In this document: in pieces, positions 8,786 through 17,220 of the stretch
How positions within the stretch are numbered: the stretch's first letter is position 1
How the letters are laid out: each line of letters opens with the position of its first letter
NCBI GenBank assembly: GCA_024640765.1
Contig: JAHEEK010000004.1
Location: forward strand, 186,001-250,000
Source: Nereida sp024640765
Lineage (GTDB): Bacteria > Pseudomonadota > Alphaproteobacteria > Rhodobacterales > Rhodobacteraceae
Length of the DNA: 64,000 nt
Direction of reading: 5' to 3'
Made by a program: the position numbers and the translations under genes
The notes under the pieces: generated by a model
Seen by the model: only the letters and a program-made list of their open reading frames with translations
Told to the model about the DNA's origin: nothing
The model's database searches: none

Positions 8786-9088
8786 ATGGTTGATAAAACA
8801 CTTACGCGCATGGATCTGTCTGAGGCTGTATTCCGCGAGGTTGGTCTTTCACGTAACGAAAGCGCAGGCCTTGTCGAAACCGTACTAGATGAAATTTCCG
8901 ACGCATTAGTGCGCGGCGAGCAAGTGAAAATCAGCTCGTTTGGTACATTTTCCGTCCGTGAAAAAGCCGCCCGTGAAGGCCGTAATCCCAAAACAGGCGA
9001 GGCTGCCGCTATTCCGCCCCGCCGTGTTTTGACGTTCCGCCCCTCGCATCTGATGAAAGAGCGTGTCGCAGAAGGCAACAAATCCTAA
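8786..9088 (+). CDS. ihfA: Integration host factor subunit alpha
   Basis: A 100-residue DNA-bending protein of the HU/IHF family that pairs with IhfB. The DNA-intercalating arm is visible as GRNPKTGEAAAIPPRRVLTF (residues ~66-85), and the N-terminal helices start MDLSEAVFREVGLS. The position between fabH and a MerR-type regulator, which matches the order I recall for Rhodobacteraceae, supports the alpha rather than beta assignment. Confidence 0.95.
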   Translation: MVDKTLTRMDLSEAVFREVGLSRNESAGLVETVLDEISDALVRGEQVKISSFGTFSVREKAAREGRNPKTGEAAAIPPRRVLTFRPSHLMKERVAEGNKS

Positions 9089-9100
9089 GGGGTCGGCCCG

Positions 9101-9934
9101 ATGGCCAAAACCAAAGACGCATTTCGCACAATCTCGGAAGTGGCTGAGTGGCTCGACGTGGCCCCTCACGTGCTGCGCTATTGGGAAAGCAAATTTGCTG
9201 CCATAAAGCCCGTAAGGCGCGCAGGCGGACGCAGGTACTATCGCCCCGCAGATATGCGTGTGTTGGGCGGCGTACGTAAATTGCTGCGTGATGACGGGAT
9301 GACCATTAAGGGCGTTCAAAAGATGATGTCCGAGAGCGGCGCTAATGCCATTTTCGAACACTCCCACCCGCTCCCGTTTGAGCAAGACGAGGCGGTTATC
9401 GCCCCCCAAGCAAGCACACCTACACCGCCGCACTCACCAGAACCCACACCCGCTGAGGCACCCCAAGAAGTAGAGCCCGCGGCAGAAAACCCGAATGACT
9501 TCCGCATGGAAGACACCCCTGCTGGGCTACAAGCGTCGTTCTTCCCCGATGAGCCAACCGATAAACCAGTCAGTCCTAATGATGATGCCGACGCTCAACC
9601 GCAGGCTGAACCAAAGCCAGCCCCCACAACCGAGGCGCCCGCTGCGATTGATGTGCCTGTTATCGACGAAACCCCTACCCCCGAGGCTGACATCGTCAGC
9701 TTTCCTGCGGCCGCTCCGCTTGCTGCGCAAACACCAAACGAGCCTGCAAAGGCACAAATCACGCTAGTGCACACGCCTGCGGATCCAACGGACACCGAGC
9801 TTGCGCAAAGACCAACAATTGGCGGGCTCATTGCCCAAACATCGCCCAACGCTTTGCGTGAGAAAGCCCAATCCATACGCCCCCTTCATGACCGTCTCGC
9901 CGCCCTTGCCACGAAAATGGATGCGGCCAAGTAG
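9101..9934 (+). CDS. MerR family transcriptional regulator with proline-rich tail
   Basis: Residues ~9-80 form a MerR winged helix-turn-helix (ISEVAEWLDVAPHVLRYWES, then RRAGGRRYYRPADM). The rest, about 190 residues, is rich in Pro, Ala and acidic residues and shows no metal- or ligand-binding domain, so its signal is unknown. It begins 12 nt after ihfA with AAGGGG upstream and is likely cotranscribed with it. This ihfA-linked MerR protein is a regular member of the cluster in alphaproteobacteria; I know of no settled function. Confidence 0.88.
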   Translation: MAKTKDAFRTISEVAEWLDVAPHVLRYWESKFAAIKPVRRAGGRRYYRPADMRVLGGVRKLLRDDGMTIKGVQKMMSESGANAIFEHSHPLPFEQDEAVIAPQASTPTPPHSPEPTPAEAPQEVEPAAENPNDFRMEDTPAGLQASFFPDEPTDKPVSPNDDADAQPQAEPKPAPTTEAPAAIDVPVIDETPTPEADIVSFPAAAPLAAQTPNEPAKAQITLVHTPADPTDTELAQRPTIGGLIAQTSPNALREKAQSIRPLHDRLAALATKMDAAK

Positions 9935-10042
9935 GTTCATGACCAGTCGCATGCCCCTGACGAACCCGTGCCCGTGCTTTGCCAATATTCGTTCAAATGA
10001 CGCTTGTGTCCGCCCCATTCTTGACGCTATAGAACCAGTGAG

Positions 10043-10119
10043 CGGGCTATGGCGCAGCCTGGTAGCGCGTCCGTCTGGGGGACGGAAGGTCGCAGGTTCG
10101 AGTCCTGCTAGCCCGACCA
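10043..10119 (+). tRNA. tRNA-Pro (anticodon GGG)
   Basis: A 77-nt cloverleaf with encoded CCA. The 7-bp acceptor stem is CGGGCTA with TAGCCCG, the D arm contains GGTA, the anticodon stem TCCGT/ACGGA holds loop CTGGGGG (anticodon GGG), and the T arm contains GGTTCGAGTC. It reads CCC proline codons. No integrated element is seen next to it. Confidence 0.96.
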
Positions 10120-10186
10120 AAACAACCCACATTAAAACGCCTGTGCGATCCGTCGCGCGGGCGTTTTGCGTATAAGGATCAATACT

Positions 10187-11263
10187 ATGGGCGTTCTAGC
10201 CAGCCAAAACATCGAACAGCTGATCAAAGACAAAGCGCTTATCGGATCGCCCGAGATTCTGCCCGCCCAACTGCAACCAGCCAGCCTTGATTTGCGTCTT
10301 GGTACTGTTGCTTACCGTGTTCGCGCCTCGTTTTTGGCCGGTGAAGGCAACACTGTCGCTGACCGGCTGGCCGAGTTTGAAATGCACCGCATTGATCTGA
10401 CCGACGGTGCTGTTCTTGAAAAAGGCGCGGTATATGTGGTCCCCCTGATGGAGGCGCTTGATCTGCCCGCGGGCATCACCGCTGTGGCCAACGCCAAATC
10501 ATCCACGGGCCGCCTTGATCTTCTGACACGCACAATCACAGATGGCGGTGTTGAGTTTGACCGCATTGCCGCGGGCTACTCAGGACCGCTTTATGCAGAA
10601 ATTTGTCCGCGTTCTTTCAGCGTTTTGGTGCGTCCGGGACAGCGGCTTAACCAAATCCGCTTCCGCGATGCAATGCCCTCGCTACTATCTGATATTGAGC
10701 TGAAACAGCTACACGTAGAAGATCCCATTGTGGACGGCCCTGCTCATATCGACAACGGTCTGGGCTTTTCGGTTGATCTGAAACCAACTGCCACGGGGCT
10801 GGTGGGCTACCGTGCAAAACCCCATACGGGTGTCATTGATCTTGATAAAATCGCGCACTATCCGCCCGCTGATTATTGGGAGCCGATCTACACCACGGAC
10901 GAACGGATTATCCTTGATCCCGGTGCGTTCTACATTCTGGTAAGCCGTGAAGCCGTCACCATTCCGCCTGATTGCGCTGCTGAAATGGCACCCTATCTAG
11001 CCATGGTCGGCGAATTCCGCGTACACTACGCAGGCTTTTTCGATCCCGGATTTGGCCATGCAAACGCAGGTGGGCAAGGCTCGCGCGGCGTTCTTGAAGT
11101 ACGCTGCCATGAGGCACCATTTGTGCTGGAACACGGCCAAGTTGTGGGGCGTCTGGTCTATGAACGCATGGCAGATGTCCCAGATCAGCTTTACGGCACT
11201 GGGATCGCCAGCAACTATCAAGGCCAAGGGTTGAAGCTGTCAAAGCATTTCAAAACGCCTTGA
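10187..11263 (+). CDS. dcd: 2'-deoxycytidine 5'-triphosphate deaminase, double-length form
   Basis: Deaminates dCTP to dUTP, supplying precursor for dTTP. At 358 residues it is about twice the length of the enterobacterial enzyme; alphaproteobacteria commonly carry this long form, with two dUTPase-like folds in tandem. The N-terminal half has SQNIEQLIKD, QPASLDLRLG and a VANAKSSTGRLDL segment (the Ser/Arg active-site loop); the C-terminal half repeats the fold with GGQGSRGVLEVR. ATG 10187 is preceded by AAGGA (10175-10179); an upstream in-frame ATG at 10166 lies inside the tail of the tRNA 3' region and is less likely. Confidence 0.9.
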   Translation: MGVLASQNIEQLIKDKALIGSPEILPAQLQPASLDLRLGTVAYRVRASFLAGEGNTVADRLAEFEMHRIDLTDGAVLEKGAVYVVPLMEALDLPAGITAVANAKSSTGRLDLLTRTITDGGVEFDRIAAGYSGPLYAEICPRSFSVLVRPGQRLNQIRFRDAMPSLLSDIELKQLHVEDPIVDGPAHIDNGLGFSVDLKPTATGLVGYRAKPHTGVIDLDKIAHYPPADYWEPIYTTDERIILDPGAFYILVSREAVTIPPDCAAEMAPYLAMVGEFRVHYAGFFDPGFGHANAGGQGSRGVLEVRCHEAPFVLEHGQVVGRLVYERMADVPDQLYGTGIASNYQGQGLKLSKHFKTP

Positions 11264-11284
11264 ACTTGGCGCGGTACAGCACTC

Positions 11285-11303
11285 CTTTTGTTCAAAAATA
11301 TCC
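11285..11303 (+). repeat. 19-nt intergenic motif CTTTTGTTNAAAAATATCC, copy 1
   Basis: Exact match to the consensus with C at the variable position. It lies in the gap between the convergent genes dcd and the 53-residue protein gene. Other copies: 30530-30548 (inverted), 30681-30699, 41930-41948. Confidence 0.85.
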
Positions 11304-11334
11304 AAGTCCCGCAGGATAGATCCATAAACAGGCC

Positions 11335-11496
11335 CTAGTATTTATCGCGGTCTTGAGGTGTGGGCGCCGGCGCAGAACGGCCCGCCCCGCGCGGTGCGCT
11401 TTTACCTTTGCTCAGCGCGTTCATACCCGCACTTATGCCTTTGCCGATCACGCGCCGCATCACCATGCGCATTACCATGTTCACAATCTGGTTCAT
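11335..11496 (-). CDS. 53-residue basic hypothetical protein downstream of scpB
   Basis: An ATG at 11494-11496 opens a 53-codon frame ending TAG at 11335. The N-terminal half is an amphipathic, Met-rich helix (MNQIVNMVMRMVMRRVIGKG), the C-terminal half is Pro/Ala/Arg-rich and likely disordered. It follows scpB on the same strand after 75 nt. I recall similar small proteins (MNxIVNMxxRxxMRR start) next to scpB in Rhodobacteraceae, which supports it being real, but no function is known to me. The helix could lie on membrane or bind nucleic acid; both are guesses. Confidence 0.65.
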   Translation of the reverse strand: MNQIVNMVMRMVMRRVIGKGISAGMNALSKGKSAPRGAGRSAPAPTPQDRDKY

Positions 11497-11571
11497 GCTG
11501 TCACTCCAAACTCGTTACGTACAGTCGATATAGGTGCAATACGGCGAAATTTCGACCTTACTGCAGTGGAC

Positions 11572-12273
11572 CTACTCCTCAAACAGTTCCGTTTGCTCTT
11601 CGTCGTCTTGGCTTTCGTCTTCGGCCTCACCGGGCCCAGGCATATCCGTGGGCGGTGGGCGATTGTCCAACAATCCAGCCGAGCGAAGCTCTTTCAAGCC
11701 CGGCAAATCACGTGCAGTTTCCAAGCCGAAGTGGTCCAGAAACTCCTGCGTGACCACAAATGTTACAGGTCTGCCTGGCGTCATACGGCGGCGGCCAAAG
11801 CGGATCCAATCCATCTCAAGCAATTGATCCACCGTGCCGCGGCTTACGGCGACACCGCGAATTTCTTCAATCTCTGCGCGCGTAATCGGTTGATGATATG
11901 CAATAATCGCAAGGGTTTCGATGGCCGCGCGCGACAGTTTGCGGTGCTCAATGGTTTCGCGCTGCATCAAAAACCCAAGGTCCGGCGCCGTGCGCAGCGC
12001 CCATGCCTCGCCCACGCGCACAAGGTTCACGCCCCGCCCCTCGTAGCGTTTTCCCAAATGCACCAGTGCCGTTTGCGGCTCACACCCCATCGGCAGGCGC
12101 GAGGCGATATCTTTCAGGCTCAACGGCTCCGCGGTTGCAAATAAAATCGCCTCAACCATCCGTTCCTGTTCTGCCATCGGCGGGGCATCAAACAGGCTTT
12201 CATCCTGCGTCTCAGTTGGCGCATCGACCTGATCTTTTTCAGGCTGGTCAGCGGCGTTCACATCATCCGTCAT
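11572..12273 (-). CDS. scpB: Segregation and condensation protein B
   Basis: A 233-residue winged-helix subunit of the SMC-ScpAB condensin complex that compacts and separates chromosomes. The tandem winged-helix core is visible from MVEAILFATAEPLSL through IETLAIIAYHQPITRAEIEEIRG and GRPVTFVVTQEFLDHFGL; both ends are acidic and probably disordered. Although the frame is open further upstream, the start at 12273 (MTDDVN) gives the family length and an 11-nt overlap with scpA, implying translational coupling. Confidence 0.93.
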   Translation of the reverse strand: MTDDVNAADQPEKDQVDAPTETQDESLFDAPPMAEQERMVEAILFATAEPLSLKDIASRLPMGCEPQTALVHLGKRYEGRGVNLVRVGEAWALRTAPDLGFLMQRETIEHRKLSRAAIETLAIIAYHQPITRAEIEEIRGVAVSRGTVDQLLEMDWIRFGRRRMTPGRPVTFVVTQEFLDHFGLETARDLPGLKELRSAGLLDNRPPPTDMPGPGEAEDESQDDEEQTELFEE

Positions 12274-13069
12274 GGTCACGTTTCCTGATCTGAATGGCAG
12301 AGAAAATCTCGCCCTGTCGTATCTCAATCTTACCCGCTTTGGCCAACTCAAGAGTTGCTGCAAAATTGGCCGCCGTGGCAGAGCGGCGCTTTTTGGGGTC
12401 CATTTCCCACCCATCGGGCAGGTAGCTTGTCAAATCCGTCCACTCGCCTGCATACCCAATCAGCCCGCGCATCCGCTCAAGGGCTTGCTCAAGGGTCATG
12501 GTGGCTTCGCGGTCCATCACAAAGGGGCGGAATTCATCTTTGGTACGGGTGCGCGCGTAGCCCTGCATCAGGTCCATCAATGTGGCGGAATAAATCACTT
12601 TGCGCACGCGGGTGACGTCTTCGGGAATGCCGCACACAAAGAAATTACGGCCCTTTTGATCGCGTGCCATCAGTTTTGCCGCAGCGTCCCGCATGGCGGC
12701 CAAACGCTCAAGCTGGAACGCCAAATGTGCGGCAAGCTCCTCGCCCGAAGGGCCCTCTTGCGCGGGATCAGGTGGCAGCAAAAGGCGTGATTTCAAAAAC
12801 GCCAACCACGCCGCCATCACAAGATAATCCGCCGCCAGTTCAAGCCGCAGTTCCTTGGCTTTGTCGATAAACGCCAGATATTGGCGGGCCAGTTCCAGCA
12901 CCGAAATTTTGCGCAGGTCAACTTTCTGGGTGCGCGACAAGGTCAGCAACAAATCAAGCGGGCCTTCAAAGCCGTCCACATCAACAATAAGCGCCTCGGC
13001 CGCAACGCGGTCGGCCACGCGCTCGGCGTCAAATTCAAAATCGTTTTGGGCGGGGTTTTCGGCAGACAC
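12263..13069 (-). CDS. scpA: Segregation and condensation protein A
   Basis: A 268-residue kleisin that bridges the SMC heads and binds ScpB. The diagnostic N-terminal motif VDGFEGPLDLLLTLSRTQKVDL (split here: GFEGPLDLLL then TQKVDLRKI) is present, with the C-terminal winged helix near FAATLELAKAGKIEIRQGEIF. It overlaps scpB by 11 nt and follows nagZ by 39 nt on the same strand, in line with the nagZ-scpA-scpB order usual for this group. Confidence 0.94.
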   Translation of the reverse strand: MSAENPAQNDFEFDAERVADRVAAEALIVDVDGFEGPLDLLLTLSRTQKVDLRKISVLELARQYLAFIDKAKELRLELAADYLVMAAWLAFLKSRLLLPPDPAQEGPSGEELAAHLAFQLERLAAMRDAAAKLMARDQKGRNFFVCGIPEDVTRVRKVIYSATLMDLMQGYARTRTKDEFRPFVMDREATMTLEQALERMRGLIGYAGEWTDLTSYLPDGWEMDPKKRRSATAANFAATLELAKAGKIEIRQGEIFSAIQIRKRDHDG

Positions 13070-13108
13070 GCAAGAGGCCTTTTTGATCGGGCACTGCCCT
13101 CAGGCAGC

Positions 13109-14128
13109 TTAGGACGTTAACAGTTCGTTAAATTCGACCTCAAGGGCCGCGATGTCAACCTCATCAGGGGTGCGGCGGCTTTCAACGGCTTTTGTGGCGC
13201 GAAGTGCTGCGTTGTCGGTCATCAAACCGCTTGCCGTGGCTACGTCTGTCATCTCGGCCAGATCACCGTTGCAATGCAAAACCACATCACAACCCGCATC
13301 AAGCGAGGCCCGCGCGCGCTCGGCCGCCGTGCCGCTAAGCGCCTGCATGCTGATATCATCGGTCATGAGCAGCCCGCCAAACCCGATTTCATCGCGAATG
13401 ATCTTTTGCATCACAGGACTGGTCGTGGCTGGTGCCTCGTCAAACGCCTCAAACACGATGTGCGCGGTCATCGCCATGGGCAAATCCCCCACGGCGGCAA
13501 AAGCGGCGAAATCTTCGCGACGCAGCACCTGTGCCGTTTCAGTTACCCGCGGCAGCGCCTTGTGACTGTCGACAGTTGCGCGGCCGTGACCCGGCATATG
13601 TTTGGCCACAGGAACAACCCCACCGTGAGACAGCCCCGCAGCTACCGCTTGGGCCAAGGCGACCACGGTTTGCAAGTCTTCTGCGTAGCAACGATTGCGC
13701 AAAAACGGATGGGTCTGGGCCGTTGCGATATCGACCATGGGCGCGCAATTGCTATCAAGGCCAGAGGCGCGCAATTCAGCTGCAATGATGCGGTAACGCA
13801 GATACATCGCACGGGCTGCGTCTTTGCCATTTTCCGCGACTTGGGCAGATTGATCCAACGGGGGCAGCCACTGTCGCCACTGGGGCGCAGTTAACCGCTG
13901 AACGCGGCCGCCCTCTTGATCAACAGTGATGATCGCGTCGCGGCCAACCGCCTCGCGCAGCTGTACGGTTAGGCGTTGCAACTGCTGCGGCGTTTCAACA
14001 TTGCGCGCAAATAGGATGAAGCCCCAAGGGTCCGCCTCACGGAAAAACCGCGCCTCAGCCTGTGTAAGGTCCGTGCCTGAGCAGCCAAGGATAAACGCGC
14101 CATGTGATATTGAGCCCTTTGACATCAT
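13109..14128 (-). CDS. nagZ: Beta-N-acetylhexosaminidase NagZ (glycoside hydrolase family 3)
   Basis: Removes N-acetylglucosamine from anhydro-muropeptides in cytoplasmic peptidoglycan recycling. The 339-residue protein has the GH3 landmarks: VDQEGGRVQRL (69-79), the His/Asp loop KHMPGHG...DSHK (176-190) that supplies the unusual acid/base histidine, and the nucleophile aspartate in MTDDISM (257-258). It is followed on the same strand by scpA. Confidence 0.95.
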   Translation of the reverse strand: MMSKGSISHGAFILGCSGTDLTQAEARFFREADPWGFILFARNVETPQQLQRLTVQLREAVGRDAIITVDQEGGRVQRLTAPQWRQWLPPLDQSAQVAENGKDAARAMYLRYRIIAAELRASGLDSNCAPMVDIATAQTHPFLRNRCYAEDLQTVVALAQAVAAGLSHGGVVPVAKHMPGHGRATVDSHKALPRVTETAQVLRREDFAAFAAVGDLPMAMTAHIVFEAFDEAPATTSPVMQKIIRDEIGFGGLLMTDDISMQALSGTAAERARASLDAGCDVVLHCNGDLAEMTDVATASGLMTDNAALRATKAVESRRTPDEVDIAALEVEFNELLTS

Positions 14129-14173
14129 ACAGCCCCCACACCGTGAAACGGCACAGGATCAACACTCATCAAA

Positions 14174-15217
14174 TTAGCGCTTAACAATCGACAAACACCG
14201 CGCGTTTTCGGCTTCAAGTGCAGAACAAAAACGCTGTGCGTCTGCCAATTGATCAAACCCCAACGCGCGCAACCGGTAGAAGGTTGTTCCATTCTTTTCA
14301 GCCCGCTCAATGACGCGTTTTTTCGTGGCCAGATAACCATCAAAAGTTTTCGCCAAGCGGTTCCACTCGCCCCGCGCCACTTCTGCGCTGTCGAATGCGC
14401 CAAGTTGGACCAAAGGCGTGCCCAACGGCACAGACGCAGGATCAACCTCAACACCTGTTGATGTAATATTCGCAGGGGCCGACGCCTGAATGACGTTGCC
14501 GCGCATTACGCGGGCTTTTGGGCGCAAAGATGTGCCAATGCCGCCCTTTTCGACAGCCAATTTGGGCGCCGGTGCCACGGGTGTCAGGCTGGGTGTGTTT
14601 GCAGCGATTGAGGCAACCAACTCATCCAAAGCGGCTTTGGTTGCTGGCGTATTTCGGGCCACCGCACTGACTTGCTGAACATTGCTGAGGGACAAACTGC
14701 TGTCCGTCTCATTGTTCGCAGTCACATCGTTTGTTTCAGGCGCTGCCGTCACGGGCACTTTTGCAGTACCCCCGTTGGACGTAGGCATAAGAACGCCCGC
14801 AACATCATCAGCCGTAATTTCTACAGGCGCAGGCGCAAGCATCAACTGATCAGGGGCCGCAGGGGCCGATCCCAATGCAGCGATCTCATTCACGGCCAAC
14901 CCTTGATGTGCCGCAGGGGTGCCGCCGGGTTTTTTAGGTTGGATGCGCATTGGACCTTCAAGGGCTTTGACCACAGGGACGCCACTGACATCACGAGAAA
15001 TCAGATTGTAGCTCCAGACTGCGACGCCAATCACCAAGGCGATCGAAGTAAGCGCACCTGCCGCGTTTACGAACAAATGGGGTTTTGAGGAGGCGCTTGC
15101 CGCGCCAGAACCGGCCTCACCGTAGCCGGTTTCACCATAATAGTGCTGCTGCCCCGCATAAGCATCACGCCCACGCAAAGCCGTTCCAGCACCCACGGAA
15201 TGGGATTTTTTAAACAT
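14174..15217 (-). CDS. SPOR domain protein, membrane anchored
   Basis: A 347-residue protein with a Gly/Tyr-rich cytoplasmic N-terminus, one membrane helix (about residues 53-72, AGALTSIALVIGVAVWSY), a long Ala/Pro-rich periplasmic linker and a C-terminal SPOR domain (about 265-345, PLVQLGAFDSAEVARGEW ... YRLRALGF). SPOR domains bind glycan strands stripped of stem peptides at the division site, so a cell-division or cell-envelope role is likely. It sits between argS and nagZ, as in relatives. The 45-nt spacing to nagZ suggests one transcript. Confidence 0.88.
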   Translation of the reverse strand: MFKKSHSVGAGTALRGRDAYAGQQHYYGETGYGEAGSGAASASSKPHLFVNAAGALTSIALVIGVAVWSYNLISRDVSGVPVVKALEGPMRIQPKKPGGTPAAHQGLAVNEIAALGSAPAAPDQLMLAPAPVEITADDVAGVLMPTSNGGTAKVPVTAAPETNDVTANNETDSSLSLSNVQQVSAVARNTPATKAALDELVASIAANTPSLTPVAPAPKLAVEKGGIGTSLRPKARVMRGNVIQASAPANITSTGVEVDPASVPLGTPLVQLGAFDSAEVARGEWNRLAKTFDGYLATKKRVIERAEKNGTTFYRLRALGFDQLADAQRFCSALEAENARCLSIVKR

Positions 15218-15325
15218 GTCGCCTCACTGCCCGCCGCCCTTGTTTTATGGGTCGTCCGGGTCTCTAAACTTGCCTCAAACCCCCTCACCCAAATGGGCAA
15301 TTAGCGGACGGTGCGGCTTGTTAGA

Positions 15326-17065
15326 TCAGCGCATCTCGGTCGCAGGAATTACGCCCAGGATACCTAAACCGTGAGAAATAACAACACAAACAGCCTTAAT
15401 AAGCGCAATTTTCGCCTGTGACACCGCAGCATCGTCTTGGATGAAGCGTAATGAGTGGTCATCATTGCCACGGTTGTAGAGGCTGTGCATCTCACTGGCC
15501 AAGTCATACAGATAGAACGCGACGCGGTGCGGCTCGTGGGTGCGTGCGGCCACTTCGACCAAACGGGGCCACTCTGCAAGCTTTTGGGCCATGGCGATTT
15601 CTGCCACGTGATCCAACAGGCTCAGGTCCGCGCTAGCAAGGGTGGCGTCATCCACCGCGATGCCCGCCTCGGCGGCTTTGCGCATCACCTGATGCACCCG
15701 CGCGCTGGCATATTGGACGTACCAAACGGGATTGTCTTTGGATTGCTCGGTCACTTTGTCGATGTCAAAATCAAGCGGCGCATCGTTTTTGCGCGTCAGC
15801 ATCACAAAGCGCGTCACGTCCGGGCCAACCATTTCAACAACATCCGCAAGGGTCACAAAAGTCCCTGCCCGTTTGGACATTTTGAACGGCTCACCGTTTT
15901 TCATCAGCTTCACCAATTGGCACAGCTTGATATCAAGAGCGACTTGCGTGTCAGACAACGCCGAAACCGCCGCTTTCATCCGTTTGACGTAACCGCCGTG
16001 ATCCGCGCCAAGCACGTCGATCAAGCCGTCAAAGCCGCGGGTAATCTTGTCATAGTGATATGCAATGTCGGGGGCAAAATAGGTCCACGCCCCATCAGAT
16101 TTTTGCACCGGACGGTCCACATCATCACCGTAGTCGGTGGATTTAAACAAGGTCTGCTCACGCGGCTCCCAATCTTCAGGCAGCTTGCCTTTGGGCGGCT
16201 CCAGAGTGCCTGTGTAGATCAACCCTTTGCTGCGCAGGTCCTCAATCGCGTCTTCAATGCGACCCGTGCCATAAAGCGACTTTTCGCTAAAAAAGACATC
16301 CATGGAGACACCCAAAGCGGCCAGGTCATCACGGATCATCGCCATCATGGCGTCCGTTGCAAAAAGGCGCAGCTCAGCCAGCCAGACCTCTTCGGGCTGA
16401 TCCACATAGGCGTCACCCACTTTGTCTTTGAGCGCGATGCCCACTTCAATCAGGTAATCACCGGGGTACGTGCCATCCTCAAAGGCGACCTGCTGTCCAT
16501 GCGCCTCAAGGTAGCGCAGGTAGACCGAACGCGCCAAAACATCGACCTGTCCGCCCCCATCATTGATGTAGTATTCGCGGGTCACATCATAGCCTGCGTA
16601 CGCCAGAAGTGAGGCAAGCGCGTCACCAAAAACCGCCCCGCGGGTGTGGCCCACGTGCAGCGGGCCCGTTGGGTTTGCGCTGACGTATTCCACGTTAATT
16701 TTTTTGCCGCCACCAAGATTGCTTTGACCGAACTGCGAATCAACAAGGGCGGACTTCACCACGCCCTGCCAAAGAGATTTGGACAAACGCAGGTTCAAAA
16801 ACCCGGGACCTGCCACGTCGGCGGCCTCAATCCGTGGATCGTTCAGCAACGCTGCCGCAAGTGCATCAGCAATATCACGCGGCTTCATTTTGGACGATTT
16901 GGCCAGTACCATCGCGGCATTCGTGGCCATATCACCGTGGCTTGCGTCACGGGGGGGCTCGACGGTGACATTGTCGAAACTCAGACCCTCGGCCAGAACA
17001 CCTGCCTGCACCATCCCCTCAAGCGACGTCACAACAAGGGCGCGAATATCAGCAAACAAATTCAT
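15326..17065 (-). CDS. argS: Arginyl-tRNA synthetase
   Basis: Charges tRNA-Arg. The class I signatures are clear: the HIGH-type motif GPLHVGHTRG in the N-terminal third and KMSKRAG in the second half; the N-terminal Add-1 domain (MNLFADIRALV) and C-terminal DALR anticodon-binding domain (ending VCVVISHGLGILGV) are both present. Start 17065 gives 579 residues, the normal size; the frame is open for twelve more codons upstream. It lies between dgt and the SPOR gene, all on the minus strand. Confidence 0.97.
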   Translation of the reverse strand: MNLFADIRALVVTSLEGMVQAGVLAEGLSFDNVTVEPPRDASHGDMATNAAMVLAKSSKMKPRDIADALAAALLNDPRIEAADVAGPGFLNLRLSKSLWQGVVKSALVDSQFGQSNLGGGKKINVEYVSANPTGPLHVGHTRGAVFGDALASLLAYAGYDVTREYYINDGGGQVDVLARSVYLRYLEAHGQQVAFEDGTYPGDYLIEVGIALKDKVGDAYVDQPEEVWLAELRLFATDAMMAMIRDDLAALGVSMDVFFSEKSLYGTGRIEDAIEDLRSKGLIYTGTLEPPKGKLPEDWEPREQTLFKSTDYGDDVDRPVQKSDGAWTYFAPDIAYHYDKITRGFDGLIDVLGADHGGYVKRMKAAVSALSDTQVALDIKLCQLVKLMKNGEPFKMSKRAGTFVTLADVVEMVGPDVTRFVMLTRKNDAPLDFDIDKVTEQSKDNPVWYVQYASARVHQVMRKAAEAGIAVDDATLASADLSLLDHVAEIAMAQKLAEWPRLVEVAARTHEPHRVAFYLYDLASEMHSLYNRGNDDHSLRFIQDDAAVSQAKIALIKAVCVVISHGLGILGVIPATEMR

Positions 17066-17220
17066 AGGGCAGTTCCTTCGGGTATCTTCCGGTGTCTTCA
17101 CTCGGGCGCGCCCACCAATGGCGAGCGGCGCAAATTAGGCGGCATGGCGCGTTAGCATTCCCTTACCACGCTGCACGCTAGGGTCAACAAATCGCGCGCC
17201 ACGCCGCGTATACAGCTTTG

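Noticed and set aside
10043..10119. tRNA-Pro as an integration site for a mobile element
   Set aside because: No integrase and no repeat of the tRNA 3' end nearby.
15455..16612. A 385-codon open frame opposite argS
   Set aside because: It is the antisense of a well-identified housekeeping gene, has composition typical of a shadow frame and resembles no family.
16960..16967. Runs of seven to eight G or C in argS, pdxH, trpE and lexA as slippage sites
   Set aside because: They are in intact conserved coding segments and shorter than the ten-G run at 2130; no sign of variation.
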